Below, in pieces: positions 23,631-32,075 of a DNA stretch of 44,024 bases. The notes below the pieces were generated by a model. That model made no database searches and had not been told where the DNA came from. It worked only from the letters and a program-made list of their open reading frames with translations. The stretch's first letter is position 1; every line of letters starts with the position of its first letter. Origin of the DNA: [Lactobacillus] timonensis (lineage in GTDB: Bacteria; Bacillota; Bacilli; Lactobacillales; Lactobacillaceae); assembly GCF_900240275.1 (NCBI RefSeq), contig NZ_LT964761.1, positions 1,092,211-1,136,234 of the forward strand, given 5' to 3'. The position numbers and the translations under genes are program-made.

Positions 23631-24632
23631 GTGCAAATAATGAAAAAGAAAAAAAGGCCGACCATCCGCGACGTGGCGGCATTAGCCGGCGTATCGGTAG
23701 CAACAGTTTCGCGCTACCTTAACGGCAAAACCAATAAGATGACGACCGCAACGGCGGCCAAAATTAAAGAAGCGATTGCCAAACTACAGTACATTCCTAA
23801 CCCGGCAGCCCGGGAAATGTCACACAATAAAAGCATGATTGTGGTGATCGTGGTGGCTAACGTCGCCGACTACTTCTCCACTGAGATCTTCAAGGGTGCT
23901 TCTCGCAAACTGGAAGCCGCGGGTTACGTCCCGGTATTGCTCGATTCCGGGGCGGACCAGTCCCACGAAAAGCGCATTTTAAATTCAGTTAATATCCACG
24001 GGTTCGACGGGCTCTTGTTTCAGCCGCTAACCAGTGATACTGCTTTGATCCAAAGCGAGCTGACCCGTCATTTTCCGGTTGTGATCCTTGACCGGGAACT
24101 CAAGCGGTCACCATGGCCACAAGTCGTCACTGATAATTACCAGGCGGCCAGCAACGCTACTCAGCATTTTGTCGATGAAGGGTTCAAACACGTGGTGGTT
24201 CTTTCTTCAACCATTAAGCAGGCATCAACTCGTCAGGAACGCTATCAGGGAATCGTTGACAGTGCAAACGATGTTAGTGTCGTGGAAATTGACGAAAACC
24301 ACTTTGACCGTGAGCAGGTTTATCATCAGTTGGTCAGCTTGCTGAAACAGAAGCAAAAGACCATGCTATTTAGTCTCAAGGAACGGTGGCTGCTAGAATT
24401 CTTGCCGCGACTAATGCAAGATGGCCTGATTAACCAGGAAAGTACCAGGGTGACAGGTTTTGCTGATACTAGCTTAATTAAGGCAATTTGCCCATATGCC
24501 CAGGTCATTTCACAAAATCCTTCCTATATGGGAGAACGGGCAGCAGAAGTGCTCCTCAAGATGTTGAAAGGCGAAAGCCGCGAAATCGATGATATCGTGA
24601 TTAAAGCAACGTTTGCAGATAATAAACAGTAA
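23631..24632 (+). CDS. LacI/GalR-family regulator of the sugar-acid operon
   Basis: A 333-residue repressor. The helix-turn-helix and hinge are at the N-terminus: PTIRDVAALAGVSVATVSRY (about 9-28), then the minor-groove hinge YIPNPAAREM. The ligand-binding periplasmic-protein-like domain follows, with DGLLFQP and VVTDNY segments. The GTG at 23631 lies nine nt after GGAG; an ATG three codons later is further from it. It is transcribed divergently from the KDG-type operon, and two matching palindromes lie between them, so it very likely controls that operon and itself. The inducer is unknown, possibly KDG or its phosphate. The KdgR group of LacI regulators is the closest functional analogy. Confidence 0.92.
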   Translation: MQIMKKKKRPTIRDVAALAGVSVATVSRYLNGKTNKMTTATAAKIKEAIAKLQYIPNPAAREMSHNKSMIVVIVVANVADYFSTEIFKGASRKLEAAGYVPVLLDSGADQSHEKRILNSVNIHGFDGLLFQPLTSDTALIQSELTRHFPVVILDRELKRSPWPQVVTDNYQAASNATQHFVDEGFKHVVVLSSTIKQASTRQERYQGIVDSANDVSVVEIDENHFDREQVYHQLVSLLKQKQKTMLFSLKERWLLEFLPRLMQDGLINQESTRVTGFADTSLIKAICPYAQVISQNPSYMGERAAEVLLKMLKGESREIDDIVIKATFADNKQ

Positions 24633-24645
24633 AAATAAGTAGAAT

Positions 24646-24688
24646 AAAGCCACCAGCCTGATTGAATAGTCAGCTGCTGGTGGCTTTT
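24646..24688. terminator. bidirectional terminator
   Basis: Arms 24646-24657 and 24676-24687 (12 bp) plus an inner partial helix, T-run at 24685-24688, shared by the convergent regulator and flavin-binding genes. Confidence 0.85.
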
Positions 24689-24699
24689 ACTAGGATTTA

Positions 24700-25338
24700 T
24701 TAATCTTTTGTTGTTGAAGCGCCCGTCGAAGCGTCGCTGTCTTCACTATCATTATCAACCGGTTGGTCGGCAAAGTCATCATAGAGTAAACCGCCGTTTT
24801 CATCGTAGTGTTTACCACGATTTAGTGGCTGGTTGAGGTGAAGGGCCTGCTGCCACGACTTGGTCGGGCTGCTGACGCGGGCCGTGATGTTGCTGACCTT
24901 GATTTGCCAAACATTGATGTCCTTCACTTCATCAGGAATGATTGCGACCGGGCTCTTGGTGACGTAGTGGTGAATGATTGCCTTCAAGGCGTTTGCCTTT
25001 TTCTGTGAATCCGTAATCCGTTCAGGAAGACCATTACCAATGACACTCATAAAAGAGGGGTTGAATTCTGTTGGCGAAGGCGGGGTGTAGACGAGGTTTT
25101 CGTGGCCGTGGTCGACCTCAAAACCGATGGCCTTGCCTGAATCGAGGGCAGCGGCCTTTTCGCCATCGCCGGTTCCGTGGATATAGAGAACAAAGCTGCC
25201 ATCGTTTTGCTGGGTAAAACCGTAGTGAACAGGAACCACGTAGGCACCGTGGTCGTTGGTTAATCCAAGGTGTAAGATGTTGCACTGGTTGAGAATCCAG
25301 CTGATCTTCGCTGGATCATGAATAATATCTTGACGCAT
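24700..25338 (-). CDS. pyridoxamine 5'-phosphate oxidase-like flavin-binding protein
   Basis: A 212-residue protein of the FMN-binding split-barrel family (PNPOx/NimA-like). ILNQCNILHLGLTNDHGAYV, VPVHYGF and LYIHGTGDGEKAAALDSG match the start of this family, followed by GFEVDHGHE and a KAIIHHYV helix. The last ~25 residues form an acidic, Ser/Thr/Asp-rich tail (DNDSEDSDASTGASTTKD) that is probably disordered. The ATG ending at 25338 has AAGGAGG upstream. Family members reduce nitroimidazoles or bind flavins or haem; the substrate here is unknown. It appears monocistronic. Confidence 0.87.
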   Translation of the reverse strand: MRQDIIHDPAKISWILNQCNILHLGLTNDHGAYVVPVHYGFTQQNDGSFVLYIHGTGDGEKAAALDSGKAIGFEVDHGHENLVYTPPSPTEFNPSFMSVIGNGLPERITDSQKKANALKAIIHHYVTKSPVAIIPDEVKDINVWQIKVSNITARVSSPTKSWQQALHLNQPLNRGKHYDENGGLLYDDFADQPVDNDSEDSDASTGASTTKD

Positions 25339-25404
25339 TATGATTATCCTCCTTAATTTCTTATCATCAGTATAACGCAAGGTAAAGCTGAATTGAGCGT
25401 TTTT

Positions 25405-25418
25405 TGAAAACGGTTACC
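25405..25418 (+). promoter_or_regulatory. cre-like box upstream of the NmrA-like gene
   Basis: TGAAAACGGTTACC matches the cre consensus except at the last base. A second cre-like AAAACGTTTT core follows at 25421-25430. It lies about 75 bp before the start at 25492. Confidence 0.5.
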
Positions 25419-25491
25419 AGAAAACGTTTTTGCTTTAGTTCTTACAAAAAATAAGCTATATTAGCAATGAAGTAATAAAGGAGGAACCCTG

Positions 25492-26133
25492 ATGAAACAA
25501 GTATTTATTGCTGGTGGTTCTGGACGCGTTGCCACCGAATTAATTAGGTACCTGGTTGCTAGTGGCTACGCGGTGGTGGCAGGAGCGCGCCATCCGGAAC
25601 GGGTGGTCCAGTTGACAGGTGTGTCTGCGGTTAAAATGGACCTTCACGACGGTGTTGACCAACTTGCTCAACTGATGCACGGTTCATTGGCAGTCTACTT
25701 CACCGCTGGTTCACGAGGTAAAGATCTTTTACAAACCGACGCAATGGGGGCGGTGAAGACGATGCAAGCTGCTGAAACAGCAGGTATTAAACGCTACGTG
25801 ATGTTGAGTTCGATGTACGCTTTACAACCAGCTAAGTGGTCACAATATCCGGCACTAGCCAACATTACCGACTACAACATTGCTAAGTTCTTTGCTGACC
25901 GGTACCTGATCGATAATACCCAACTGGATTACACAATTATTCAGCCGGCCACACTGACCGAAAAGCCGGCTACTGGTAAGGTAACGCTGGGTGAAGGTGA
26001 TGATACAACCAATCCAATTCCTGACGTCGCCCGAGTATTAGCCGATGTGTTGCCATTAAAGCCAGCGTATGGTCAAGTCATTATGATGAGAAGTGGACAG
26101 ACACCGATCGGCCAAGCACTAAAACAACTATAA
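25492..26133 (+). CDS. NAD(P)-binding Rossmann protein, NmrA/YwnB-like
   Basis: A 213-residue atypical short-chain dehydrogenase. The nucleotide motif is IAGGSGRVATEL (about 6-17), ARHPERV follows the second strand, and YNIAKFFADRYL replaces the classical YxxxK region, as in NAD(P)H-binding DUF-type proteins (YwnB, YtfG, NmrA). Such proteins act as redox sensors, quinone reductases or sugar-nucleotide epimerase relatives. AAAGGAGG precedes the ATG. It is a single gene followed by a good terminator, with cre-like boxes upstream suggesting catabolite control. The substrate is unknown. Confidence 0.88.
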   Translation: MKQVFIAGGSGRVATELIRYLVASGYAVVAGARHPERVVQLTGVSAVKMDLHDGVDQLAQLMHGSLAVYFTAGSRGKDLLQTDAMGAVKTMQAAETAGIKRYVMLSSMYALQPAKWSQYPALANITDYNIAKFFADRYLIDNTQLDYTIIQPATLTEKPATGKVTLGEGDDTTNPIPDVARVLADVLPLKPAYGQVIMMRSGQTPIGQALKQL

Positions 26134-26138
26134 ACAAT

Positions 26139-26180
26139 AACTCCCGGCAGTGGTTTTGAGCCCTTGCCGGGAGTTTCTTT
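26139..26180. terminator. intrinsic terminator
   Basis: Arms 26139-26149 and 26165-26175 (11 bp) followed by TTTCTTT. It lies between two convergent genes. Confidence 0.85.
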
Positions 26181-26194
26181 GTTATACGATAAAA

Positions 26195-26896
26195 TTAGCG
26201 ATCATCGCCAAAGCTAAAGATGGTTAAAAAGTTAGCGAAGAGGTTAACGAAATCCAAGTAAAGCTGCAAGGCACCGACGATGGCCAGTCCAGCAACTTGT
26301 TGACTACTGCCATAACGGAAGAAAATGTTTTTCATCTGGCGGGCATCCCAGGCGGTTAATGCGGTGAAGATCCCGACAGCAATAAAGGAAAGCAGGTAGT
26401 CCACGGCTGGATTACGGAAAAACCAGTTGATGATCATCGCGATCACTAACCCAATAAGAGCAGCACTTGCATAGGCGCCAAGCCGCGTGAAATCGCGACT
26501 GGAGAAAGTGCCGATTAAAGACATGGTCAAAAAGACACCTGCAGCCGAAATAAAGGCGGTCGCAATATTGGCGTCAGTATAGGCTTCAGCAATGAACGAA
26601 AAAGTGATCCCATAAACAATTGCGGTGATTGCTAAGAGAACTAGACTCAACAAAGGGTTGCGGGTTGCATCAAAGCTAATGATAAAGGTGAGTGCAATTG
26701 GCAATAAAATGATGAGCCAGATGCCCCACCGACTATTGGAAATAAATGCAGAAAACTGATCAGCGTAAACATTCATGACAAGAGAAGCCGTAACAGCTGA
26801 AATAAAGACCGCTAAGCACATTAACCCATAGGTCTTCGCGAGGAAACGGTTAAGGTTATTGCCACGAGAATAATTATCTGATGAAAAGTAATCCAT
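26195..26896 (-). CDS. Bax inhibitor-1 (BI-1/YccA) family membrane protein
   Basis: A 233-residue integral membrane protein with seven hydrophobic helices. The N-terminal LNRFLAKTYGLMCLAVFISA is the standard opening of bacterial BI-1 proteins, and the last helices contain ALTAWDARQMKNIFF and ALQLYLDFVNLFANFLTIF, with the conserved Asp in LYLDF. Bacterial homologues such as YetJ act as pH-dependent calcium leak channels; others interact with FtsH. AGGGAG precedes the ATG. It is monocistronic, with a terminator shared or close on each side. Confidence 0.94.
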   Translation of the reverse strand: MDYFSSDNYSRGNNLNRFLAKTYGLMCLAVFISAVTASLVMNVYADQFSAFISNSRWGIWLIILLPIALTFIISFDATRNPLLSLVLLAITAIVYGITFSFIAEAYTDANIATAFISAAGVFLTMSLIGTFSSRDFTRLGAYASAALIGLVIAMIINWFFRNPAVDYLLSFIAVGIFTALTAWDARQMKNIFFRYGSSQQVAGLAIVGALQLYLDFVNLFANFLTIFSFGDDR

Positions 26897-26996
26897 TTTT
26901 AGTCGCTCCCTTCTGCAAGTTGATGTTACACCTTTATGATAGCTTGATAACTAAGAAATGTAAAATCGCTTTCAAAAGAAAACTTGTTATCAACGT

Positions 26997-27024
26997 AAAA
27001 ACACCGCTTCTTTAAGAAACGGTG
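26997..27024 (-). terminator. intrinsic terminator of the DUF2252 gene
   Basis: Leftward stem 27024-27016 with 27010-27002 (9 bp, one wobble, 5-nt loop) followed by five Ts at 27001-26997. Confidence 0.75.
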
Positions 27025-27031
27025 GAGCAAA

Positions 27032-28432
27032 TTAACGTAGTTGAAAATGGTCATCAAGCCCGGCTAAGAAGGCTGCGTAATCTTTTTTGACTTGCTGGGC
27101 ATAGTGCGCTGCCCAATCAGCAATGGCTAAATCAACCTTCTTTTGGCCCTTTAGGTAACCGCGAATCATTGGCGCAGTCGGGCTTTGAAAATGCGCTTTA
27201 GCTAGGAGAAAACTACAGATTTCTGAGTAAAGAGCAAAACCTTCCCAATCTAACTTACCGACATCAATCGATTCCTTCATGTCCCGAAACTGACGAACAT
27301 AGTAAGAACGGTGACCAAAATGGGTGCTACCGAGGAAGGGATCGGATGCCGACTGTAGAACTTTTTGTGCAGTGACAATTCGGTTGCCGGCGTTAACTGA
27401 ACGACGGATGACATCGTCGACCGTCAACTGTAACAGGTTATAACGTAGCGGCAGCGATTCCTTCATTTGTAAGACGAGGTGGGAACCATCGTTGCCGGCA
27501 AGCAAGAGCAGGTAACAACGAGTACCAAAACTACCAACCCCGACGCTATAACGGATGATGTCAATAATCGTGTAGTTGGCAAGCAACACCTTCACGTCGG
27601 CCGGCAAGTGGTTGCGATACTCGTAAAAACCGTTGACAATTGCGGTGTAAGTGTTTTCGTCAACGTGTTTAGCCCGGGGAACGTTATCAATAAAACGACG
27701 GCGACCATTCTTCTCCTTGACGGTTTTCTTTTCAACGATGGTTTCAGAATTCGACTTAGAACTTTTGACCACAATCTTCTGAAGAATGTGGGCCAGATGT
27801 GACGATTCGGTAAGGTGGTCGGCTTCGTGCAGCTGTTCCATCATGTCGTGGATTTCGTAACTAGAATAAAAGCGACTAGTTAACGACTGGTGGTAGGAGT
27901 ATTTGATGGCTTTGCGGTAAACTTTCACCACCCGACGGCACAAATCGTGGAGACTGTCGGCTGAGAAATTATTTTCACTACCTGCTAGCAGGACGCTAAC
28001 TAGTAGTCGCTTGAGATCTGATTCCCAGTTGCCAATCCGTGCTTCGTCAAAATCATTAAGGTCGAACAGTAACTTTCTCTCTGGTGAAGCGTAAAAACCA
28101 TAGTTGTTGAGGTGGGCATCACCACAAATGATGATGGGGATCATACTCTGGTTTTGCTTCTTTAAATCGTCTTCCATCAAGTCGGCGGTTCCCCGATAAA
28201 AGGCAAAGAGGCTGGCGGACATACGCTGGTGACGTAGTGGTAGTAGTTCCGAGATCATGTTGGCCTCGGTCATTTTAATAAGTTCGACAGGATCGCGATC
28301 CACGGGAACGTAATCTCCAAGAAGCAGGGGACTCACCAGATGACACTGGTGCTCGCCCTGTTGTTTCAACTCCTTTTTCGATCGGCGGATGGTAACCTGG
28401 CTGAGCTTGAAAATATCAAGATGACGATTCAT
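27032..28432 (-). CDS. DUF2252 family kinase-like protein
   Basis: A 466-residue cytoplasmic protein of the DUF2252 family. CGDAHLNNYGFYASPERKLL and the following FDLNDFDEA (about 102-130) resemble the catalytic HxN and Asp motifs of aminoglycoside-phosphotransferase/HipA-like kinases. The N-terminal KLSQVTIRRSKKELKQQG is basic. The middle (DNVPRAKHVD) and C-terminal LAKAHFQSP segments are also family-typical. The ATG ending at 28432 follows AAAGGA at nine nt. No substrate is known for the family. It is divergent from the pyruvate dehydrogenase operon. Confidence 0.88.
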   Translation of the reverse strand: MNRHLDIFKLSQVTIRRSKKELKQQGEHQCHLVSPLLLGDYVPVDRDPVELIKMTEANMISELLPLRHQRMSASLFAFYRGTADLMEDDLKKQNQSMIPIIICGDAHLNNYGFYASPERKLLFDLNDFDEARIGNWESDLKRLLVSVLLAGSENNFSADSLHDLCRRVVKVYRKAIKYSYHQSLTSRFYSSYEIHDMMEQLHEADHLTESSHLAHILQKIVVKSSKSNSETIVEKKTVKEKNGRRRFIDNVPRAKHVDENTYTAIVNGFYEYRNHLPADVKVLLANYTIIDIIRYSVGVGSFGTRCYLLLLAGNDGSHLVLQMKESLPLRYNLLQLTVDDVIRRSVNAGNRIVTAQKVLQSASDPFLGSTHFGHRSYYVRQFRDMKESIDVGKLDWEGFALYSEICSFLLAKAHFQSPTAPMIRGYLKGQKKVDLAIADWAAHYAQQVKKDYAAFLAGLDDHFQLR

Positions 28433-28506
28433 AAACGGTGTTCCTTTCTGCAAGCAATAGTTACTTGTATTTTAGCGCAACTGTCAACTAATACCGATGT
28501 TGATCG

Positions 28507-28524
28507 TTTTTTCACATGAAAAAA
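28507..28524. promoter_or_regulatory. 8-bp inverted repeat in the pdh upstream region
   Basis: TTTTTTCA and TGAAAAAA separated by CA, perfect dyad. It lies about 110 bp upstream of the proposed pdh -35 and about 75 bp before the divergent DUF2252 gene. A regulator site is possible; an AT-rich coincidence is also possible. Confidence 0.35.
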
Positions 28525-28616
28525 TATTTTTGCTCTTTTGTCGGTTGATAATTACCGCTCCAGGTGCTTTTTACTTCGTGCAGATTACCACAATGGTTGA
28601 ACCACGTTCAAAAGAT

Positions 28617-28645
28617 ATTACAATAAATAATGTAAGCGCTATACT
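28617..28645 (+). promoter_or_regulatory. pdh operon promoter
   Basis: ATTACA, 17-bp spacer, TATACT at 28640-28645, about 40 bp before the pdhA start. A cre-like box overlaps the -10. Confidence 0.55.
28631..28644 (+). promoter_or_regulatory. cre-like box overlapping the pdh -10
   Basis: TGTAAGCGCTATAC matches 12 of 14 cre consensus positions, with the full TGTAAGCG half. Binding of CcpA would block the promoter. Confidence 0.6.
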
Positions 28646-28686
28646 TGAGGCTTTTTGCCGTCTCTGTCAAAGGGGGATGTTTTTGG

Positions 28687-29778
28687 ATGAAACAAATAGA
28701 TTTTGAAAAGTTGAAGCGCACACCAACTGACCAACCGCTCCAAGTCCTGGATGAAAAGGGCCAGGTAGTGGATAGCCAGTTGATGCCCAGCTTAAGCGAT
28801 GACCAACTAGTAGACTTATTTAAGCAGATGGTGTGGTCACGGGTAGTTAATGATCGGACTACTAAGCTGAACCGGCAGGGCCGCCTGGGGTTCTTTGCGC
28901 CAACTAGTGGTGAAGAAGCAAGTCAGATGGGCTCCAACTACGCGATGAAACCGGATGACTTTTTACTAGCTGGTTACCGGGATGTTCCCGAGCTAGTTAA
29001 GCACGGGTTGCCACTGTGGAAGGCCTTCCTATGGTCTAAGGGTCACGTCGCTGGTAATGTCTACCCCGAAGATTTTCAGGCCGTGCCGCCACAGATTATT
29101 ATTGGGGCCCAGTACGTGCAAACTGCTGGGGTTGCGCTAGGCATCAAGAAAAATGGCAAAGCCAACCTCGCCTACACCTACACGGGTGATGGTGGGACCT
29201 CGCAGGGTGACTTTTACGAAGGAATGAACTTTGCTGGAGCTTATCAGGCACCAGCCCTCTTTATGGTCCAAAACAACCTCTACGCGATTTCAGTACCGCG
29301 GAGTAAACAGACGGCAGCCAAGACCCTTTCCCAAAAGGCAATGGCCGCTGGGATTCCTAGTCTTCAGGTTGACGGGATGGATGTGCTAGCCGTTTATGAA
29401 GCGGCTCGTCAGGCCCGTGAATGGATTGTGGCGGGTAATGGTCCAGTGATGATTGAAACACTCACCTACCGTTACGGCCCGCACACTCTCTCTGGTGATG
29501 ACCCGCACCGTTACCGGACAAAGGAAGAAGAGCAGGAATGGCATGCCAAGGATCCGTTGGTGCGGATGCGGAAATTCCTTGAGGATAAACAGCTCTGGGA
29601 TGACCAGCAGGAGAAGGATTACATCGATCAAGTCTCTACTGAAGTAGACGAAGCAATGAAACAGGTAGAAAGTCAACCTGAACAGAAAGTTTCTGAGTTT
29701 TTGAAGAACGAGTACGTGGAGACGCCGCCGGCAATTCAAAAACAGATTGATGATTACCAACAAAAGGAGGCAAAGTAA
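28687..29778 (+). CDS. pdhA: pyruvate dehydrogenase E1 component, alpha subunit
   Basis: A 363-residue thiamine-diphosphate enzyme subunit that, with PdhB, decarboxylates pyruvate and passes the acetyl group to E2. The ThDP motif is [20 protein letters not shown], ending in VQNN (about 158-187). [22 protein letters not shown] and the phosphorylation-loop-like [16 protein letters not shown] are typical. I chose the ATG at 28687, about ten nt after AGGGGG; an in-frame upstream start at 28645 lies inside the promoter. It is the first of five co-directional genes pdhABCD-lplA. Branched-chain keto acid E1 is the main alternative, but similarity and order favour pyruvate. Confidence 0.94.
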   Translation: MKQIDFEKLKRTPTDQPLQVLDEKGQVVDSQLMPSLSDDQLVDLFKQMVWSRVVNDRTTKLNRQGRLGFFAPTSGEEASQMGSNYAMKPDDFLLAGYRDVPELVKHGLPLWKAFLWSKGHVAGNVYPEDFQAVPPQIIIGAQYVQTAGVALGIKKNGKANLAYTYTGDGGTSQGDFYEGMNFAGAYQAPALFMVQNNLYAISVPRSKQTAAKTLSQKAMAAGIPSLQVDGMDVLAVYEAARQAREWIVAGNGPVMIETLTYRYGPHTLSGDDPHRYRTKEEEQEWHAKDPLVRMRKFLEDKQLWDDQQEKDYIDQVSTEVDEAMKQVESQPEQKVSEFLKNEYVETPPAIQKQIDDYQQKEAK

Positions 29779-29779
29779 A

Positions 29780-30757
29780 ATGGCCAGGATGACAATGGTA
29801 AAGGCGATTACTGCCGCCTTAGATGAAGAACTCAGTCGCGATCCAAAAGTGCTGGTTTTTGGTGAAGATGTTGGTAAAAACGGTGGGGTTTTCCGGGCAA
29901 CGGACAAGCTCCAAGAAAAACATGGTCAAGACCAAGTGTTTGATACACCGTTGGCCGAATCAGGGATTATTGGACTGGCAAACGGATTGGCACTCCAAGG
30001 GTTTCGCCCAGTGCCAGAATTACAGTTCTTTGGCTTCGTCTTTGAAGCCTTTGATGAAATCGCTGGTCAATTGGCGCGCGAACGCTTCCGGATGGGTGGC
30101 AGCCGCAAGATGCCGGTAACGATTCGTTCGGCGTTCGGTGGTGGTGTCAACACCCCAGAATTGCACTCTGACAGCTTTGAAGGACTGGTAGCGCAAGTGC
30201 CAGGGTTGCGAGTAGTTTGCCCAAGTGGCCCGTATGATGCCAAGGGACTGTTAATCTCTTCCATTCGCTCTGATGACCCAATCGTCTTCTTGGAACACAT
30301 GAAGGCTTACCGTTCCTTCAAGGAAGAAGTTCCGGACGATGCCTATACCCTTCCGCTCGACAAGGCGGCAATTAAGCGTGAAGGTAAGGACGTGACAATC
30401 ATTACCTACGGCTACATGGTTCGCGAGTCTCTGCAGGCTGCTGACCAGTTGGCTAAGGAGGGAATTGATGCCGAAGTGCTCGACTTACGAACCCTGGCAC
30501 CGCTAGATGAAGATACTATCCTACAATCAGTCCGCAAGACTGGGCGGGCAGTCCTGGTCCAGGAGGCGCAGAAACAGGCAGGTGTGTCGGCCAGTGTTGC
30601 TGCATTAATTGCGGAAAAGGGGATCCTCTCACTTGATGCGCCGGTTGCCCGGGTAGCTGCGCCTGATACGCCATACCCATTTGCTCAGGCAGAAAAATCC
30701 TGGCTGCCAAATAAGCAGGACATTATCGACCAGGTTAAAGCAACTGTTCAGTTTTAA
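29780..30757 (+). CDS. pdhB: pyruvate dehydrogenase E1 component, beta subunit
   Basis: A 325-residue subunit completing the heterotetrameric E1. [38 protein letters not shown] and [18 protein letters not shown] are conserved cofactor and interface regions; the C-terminal transketolase domain has [11 protein letters not shown] and [11 protein letters not shown]. The ATG at 29780 sits one nt after the pdhA stop, with its GGAGG inside the end of pdhA; an ATG 33 nt upstream in pdhA is not preferred. Translation is evidently coupled to pdhA. Confidence 0.96.
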   Translation: MARMTMVKAITAALDEELSRDPKVLVFGEDVGKNGGVFRATDKLQEKHGQDQVFDTPLAESGIIGLANGLALQGFRPVPELQFFGFVFEAFDEIAGQLARERFRMGGSRKMPVTIRSAFGGGVNTPELHSDSFEGLVAQVPGLRVVCPSGPYDAKGLLISSIRSDDPIVFLEHMKAYRSFKEEVPDDAYTLPLDKAAIKREGKDVTIITYGYMVRESLQAADQLAKEGIDAEVLDLRTLAPLDEDTILQSVRKTGRAVLVQEAQKQAGVSASVAALIAEKGILSLDAPVARVAAPDTPYPFAQAEKSWLPNKQDIIDQVKATVQF

Positions 30758-30772
30758 AGGCGGGGTGTACTT

Positions 30773-32059
30773 ATGAGTGAAACATATCAATTTAAATTAC
30801 CAGACATCGGCGAAGGAATCGCTGAGGGAACGGTTGGTGAATGGCACGTTAAGGTAGGCGACCAGGTAAAAGAAGATGGCGACCTGGTACAGATTGAAAA
30901 CGATAAGTCTGTTGAAGAAATTCCATCGCCAGTTGACGGGAAAGTAACGAAAATTCTGGTTAAAGAAGGCGAAACGGCTGAAGTCGGTCAAGTACTGGTT
31001 GAGCTGGCTGTCGCTGATGGGCAGGGCAATGCTGAGGCAGGCGCTGCCCCTGAAGCGAAACAGGAAGAAACGCCATCCCAGACCCCATTGACAAGTGACC
31101 ATTCGACGACAAATGACCAGCCAGCAACTTCGACACCAGCCACACAGGACCACCAGTTACCAGTGTTAGCGATGCCGGCAGTCCGCAAGTACGCGCGTGA
31201 CCACAGTGTTGACTTATCACAAATTACTGGTAGCGGCCATCATGGGCAAATCCTGAAGGCTGACGTGGACAACTTCCTCGCCAAGGACGGGGTGGTTGAT
31301 ACAGCTCCAGCCAAGCCAACCGCAACGGCGACGCCAGCTCCGGCAGCTGGTGATGGTTGGCCAGAGCATGCCGAGAAGATGTCGCCAGTTCGCAAGGCGA
31401 CTGCCAAGGCAATGATTAAGTCCGTCGCGGAGATTCCAATGATCAATATCTTCGATCAGGTTGACGTTGATAAACTGTGGGACCACCGCAAGAAGTATAA
31501 GCAGTTGGCAAAGAAACACGGCGTTCACCTGACCTTTATGGCCTACCTGGTGAAAGCATTGGCGGCCATCATGAAAGAATATCCGGTTTTCAATGCCAAA
31601 GTCGACATGGCAAATCACGAGATTCATTACCGCGACTACGTCAACGTGGGGATTGCCACCGATACCGACCACGGACTTTACGTCCCAAATGTCAAGCATG
31701 CTGACACGAAGAGCCTCTTTGAAATTGCCGGGGAGATTATGGACAACACCCAGGTTGCTAAGGATGGTAAGCTGAGTCACGACCAAATGGCCCATACCGG
31801 GATGACTATCAGTAACATTGGCTCAATCGGTGGTGGTTTCTTTACACCGCTGATTAACTGGCCGGAAGTTGCCATTCTTGGAATGGGGCGGATTGCCGAC
31901 GAACCGGTAGCTAAGGATGGCCGCGTGACAGTTGCTAAGGTGCTCAAACTATCGTTGACGGTTGACCACCGAATTATCGATGGCGGGACTGCTCAACGGG
32001 CGATGAACCGCCTGAAAGAGTTACTGGCCGATCCCGAATTGTTACTGATGGAAGCCTAG
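30773..32059 (+). CDS. pdhC: dihydrolipoamide acetyltransferase, E2 component
   Basis: A 428-residue E2 core protein. It has a single lipoyl domain (1-80) with the lipoylated Lys45 in ENDKSVEEI, an Ala/Pro/Thr-rich linker (about 83-125), a peripheral-subunit-binding domain (about 130-166, MPAVRKYARDH through SGHHGQILKADV), a second linker, and the catalytic domain (about 200-428) ending with the active-site LTVDHRIIDGG. Acetyl transfer to CoA occurs here. One lipoyl domain is at the low end for Gram-positive E2s, which may have one or two. It is 15 nt after pdhB. Confidence 0.96.
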   Translation: MSETYQFKLPDIGEGIAEGTVGEWHVKVGDQVKEDGDLVQIENDKSVEEIPSPVDGKVTKILVKEGETAEVGQVLVELAVADGQGNAEAGAAPEAKQEETPSQTPLTSDHSTTNDQPATSTPATQDHQLPVLAMPAVRKYARDHSVDLSQITGSGHHGQILKADVDNFLAKDGVVDTAPAKPTATATPAPAAGDGWPEHAEKMSPVRKATAKAMIKSVAEIPMINIFDQVDVDKLWDHRKKYKQLAKKHGVHLTFMAYLVKALAAIMKEYPVFNAKVDMANHEIHYRDYVNVGIATDTDHGLYVPNVKHADTKSLFEIAGEIMDNTQVAKDGKLSHDQMAHTGMTISNIGSIGGGFFTPLINWPEVAILGMGRIADEPVAKDGRVTVAKVLKLSLTVDHRIIDGGTAQRAMNRLKELLADPELLLMEA

Positions 32060-32075
32060 TGAGGAGTGATGGTTG

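Noticed and set aside
28497-28706. 69-codon frame upstream of pdhA
   Set aside because: It runs through the pdh promoter and cre-like box into pdhA in another frame and lacks a ribosome site.
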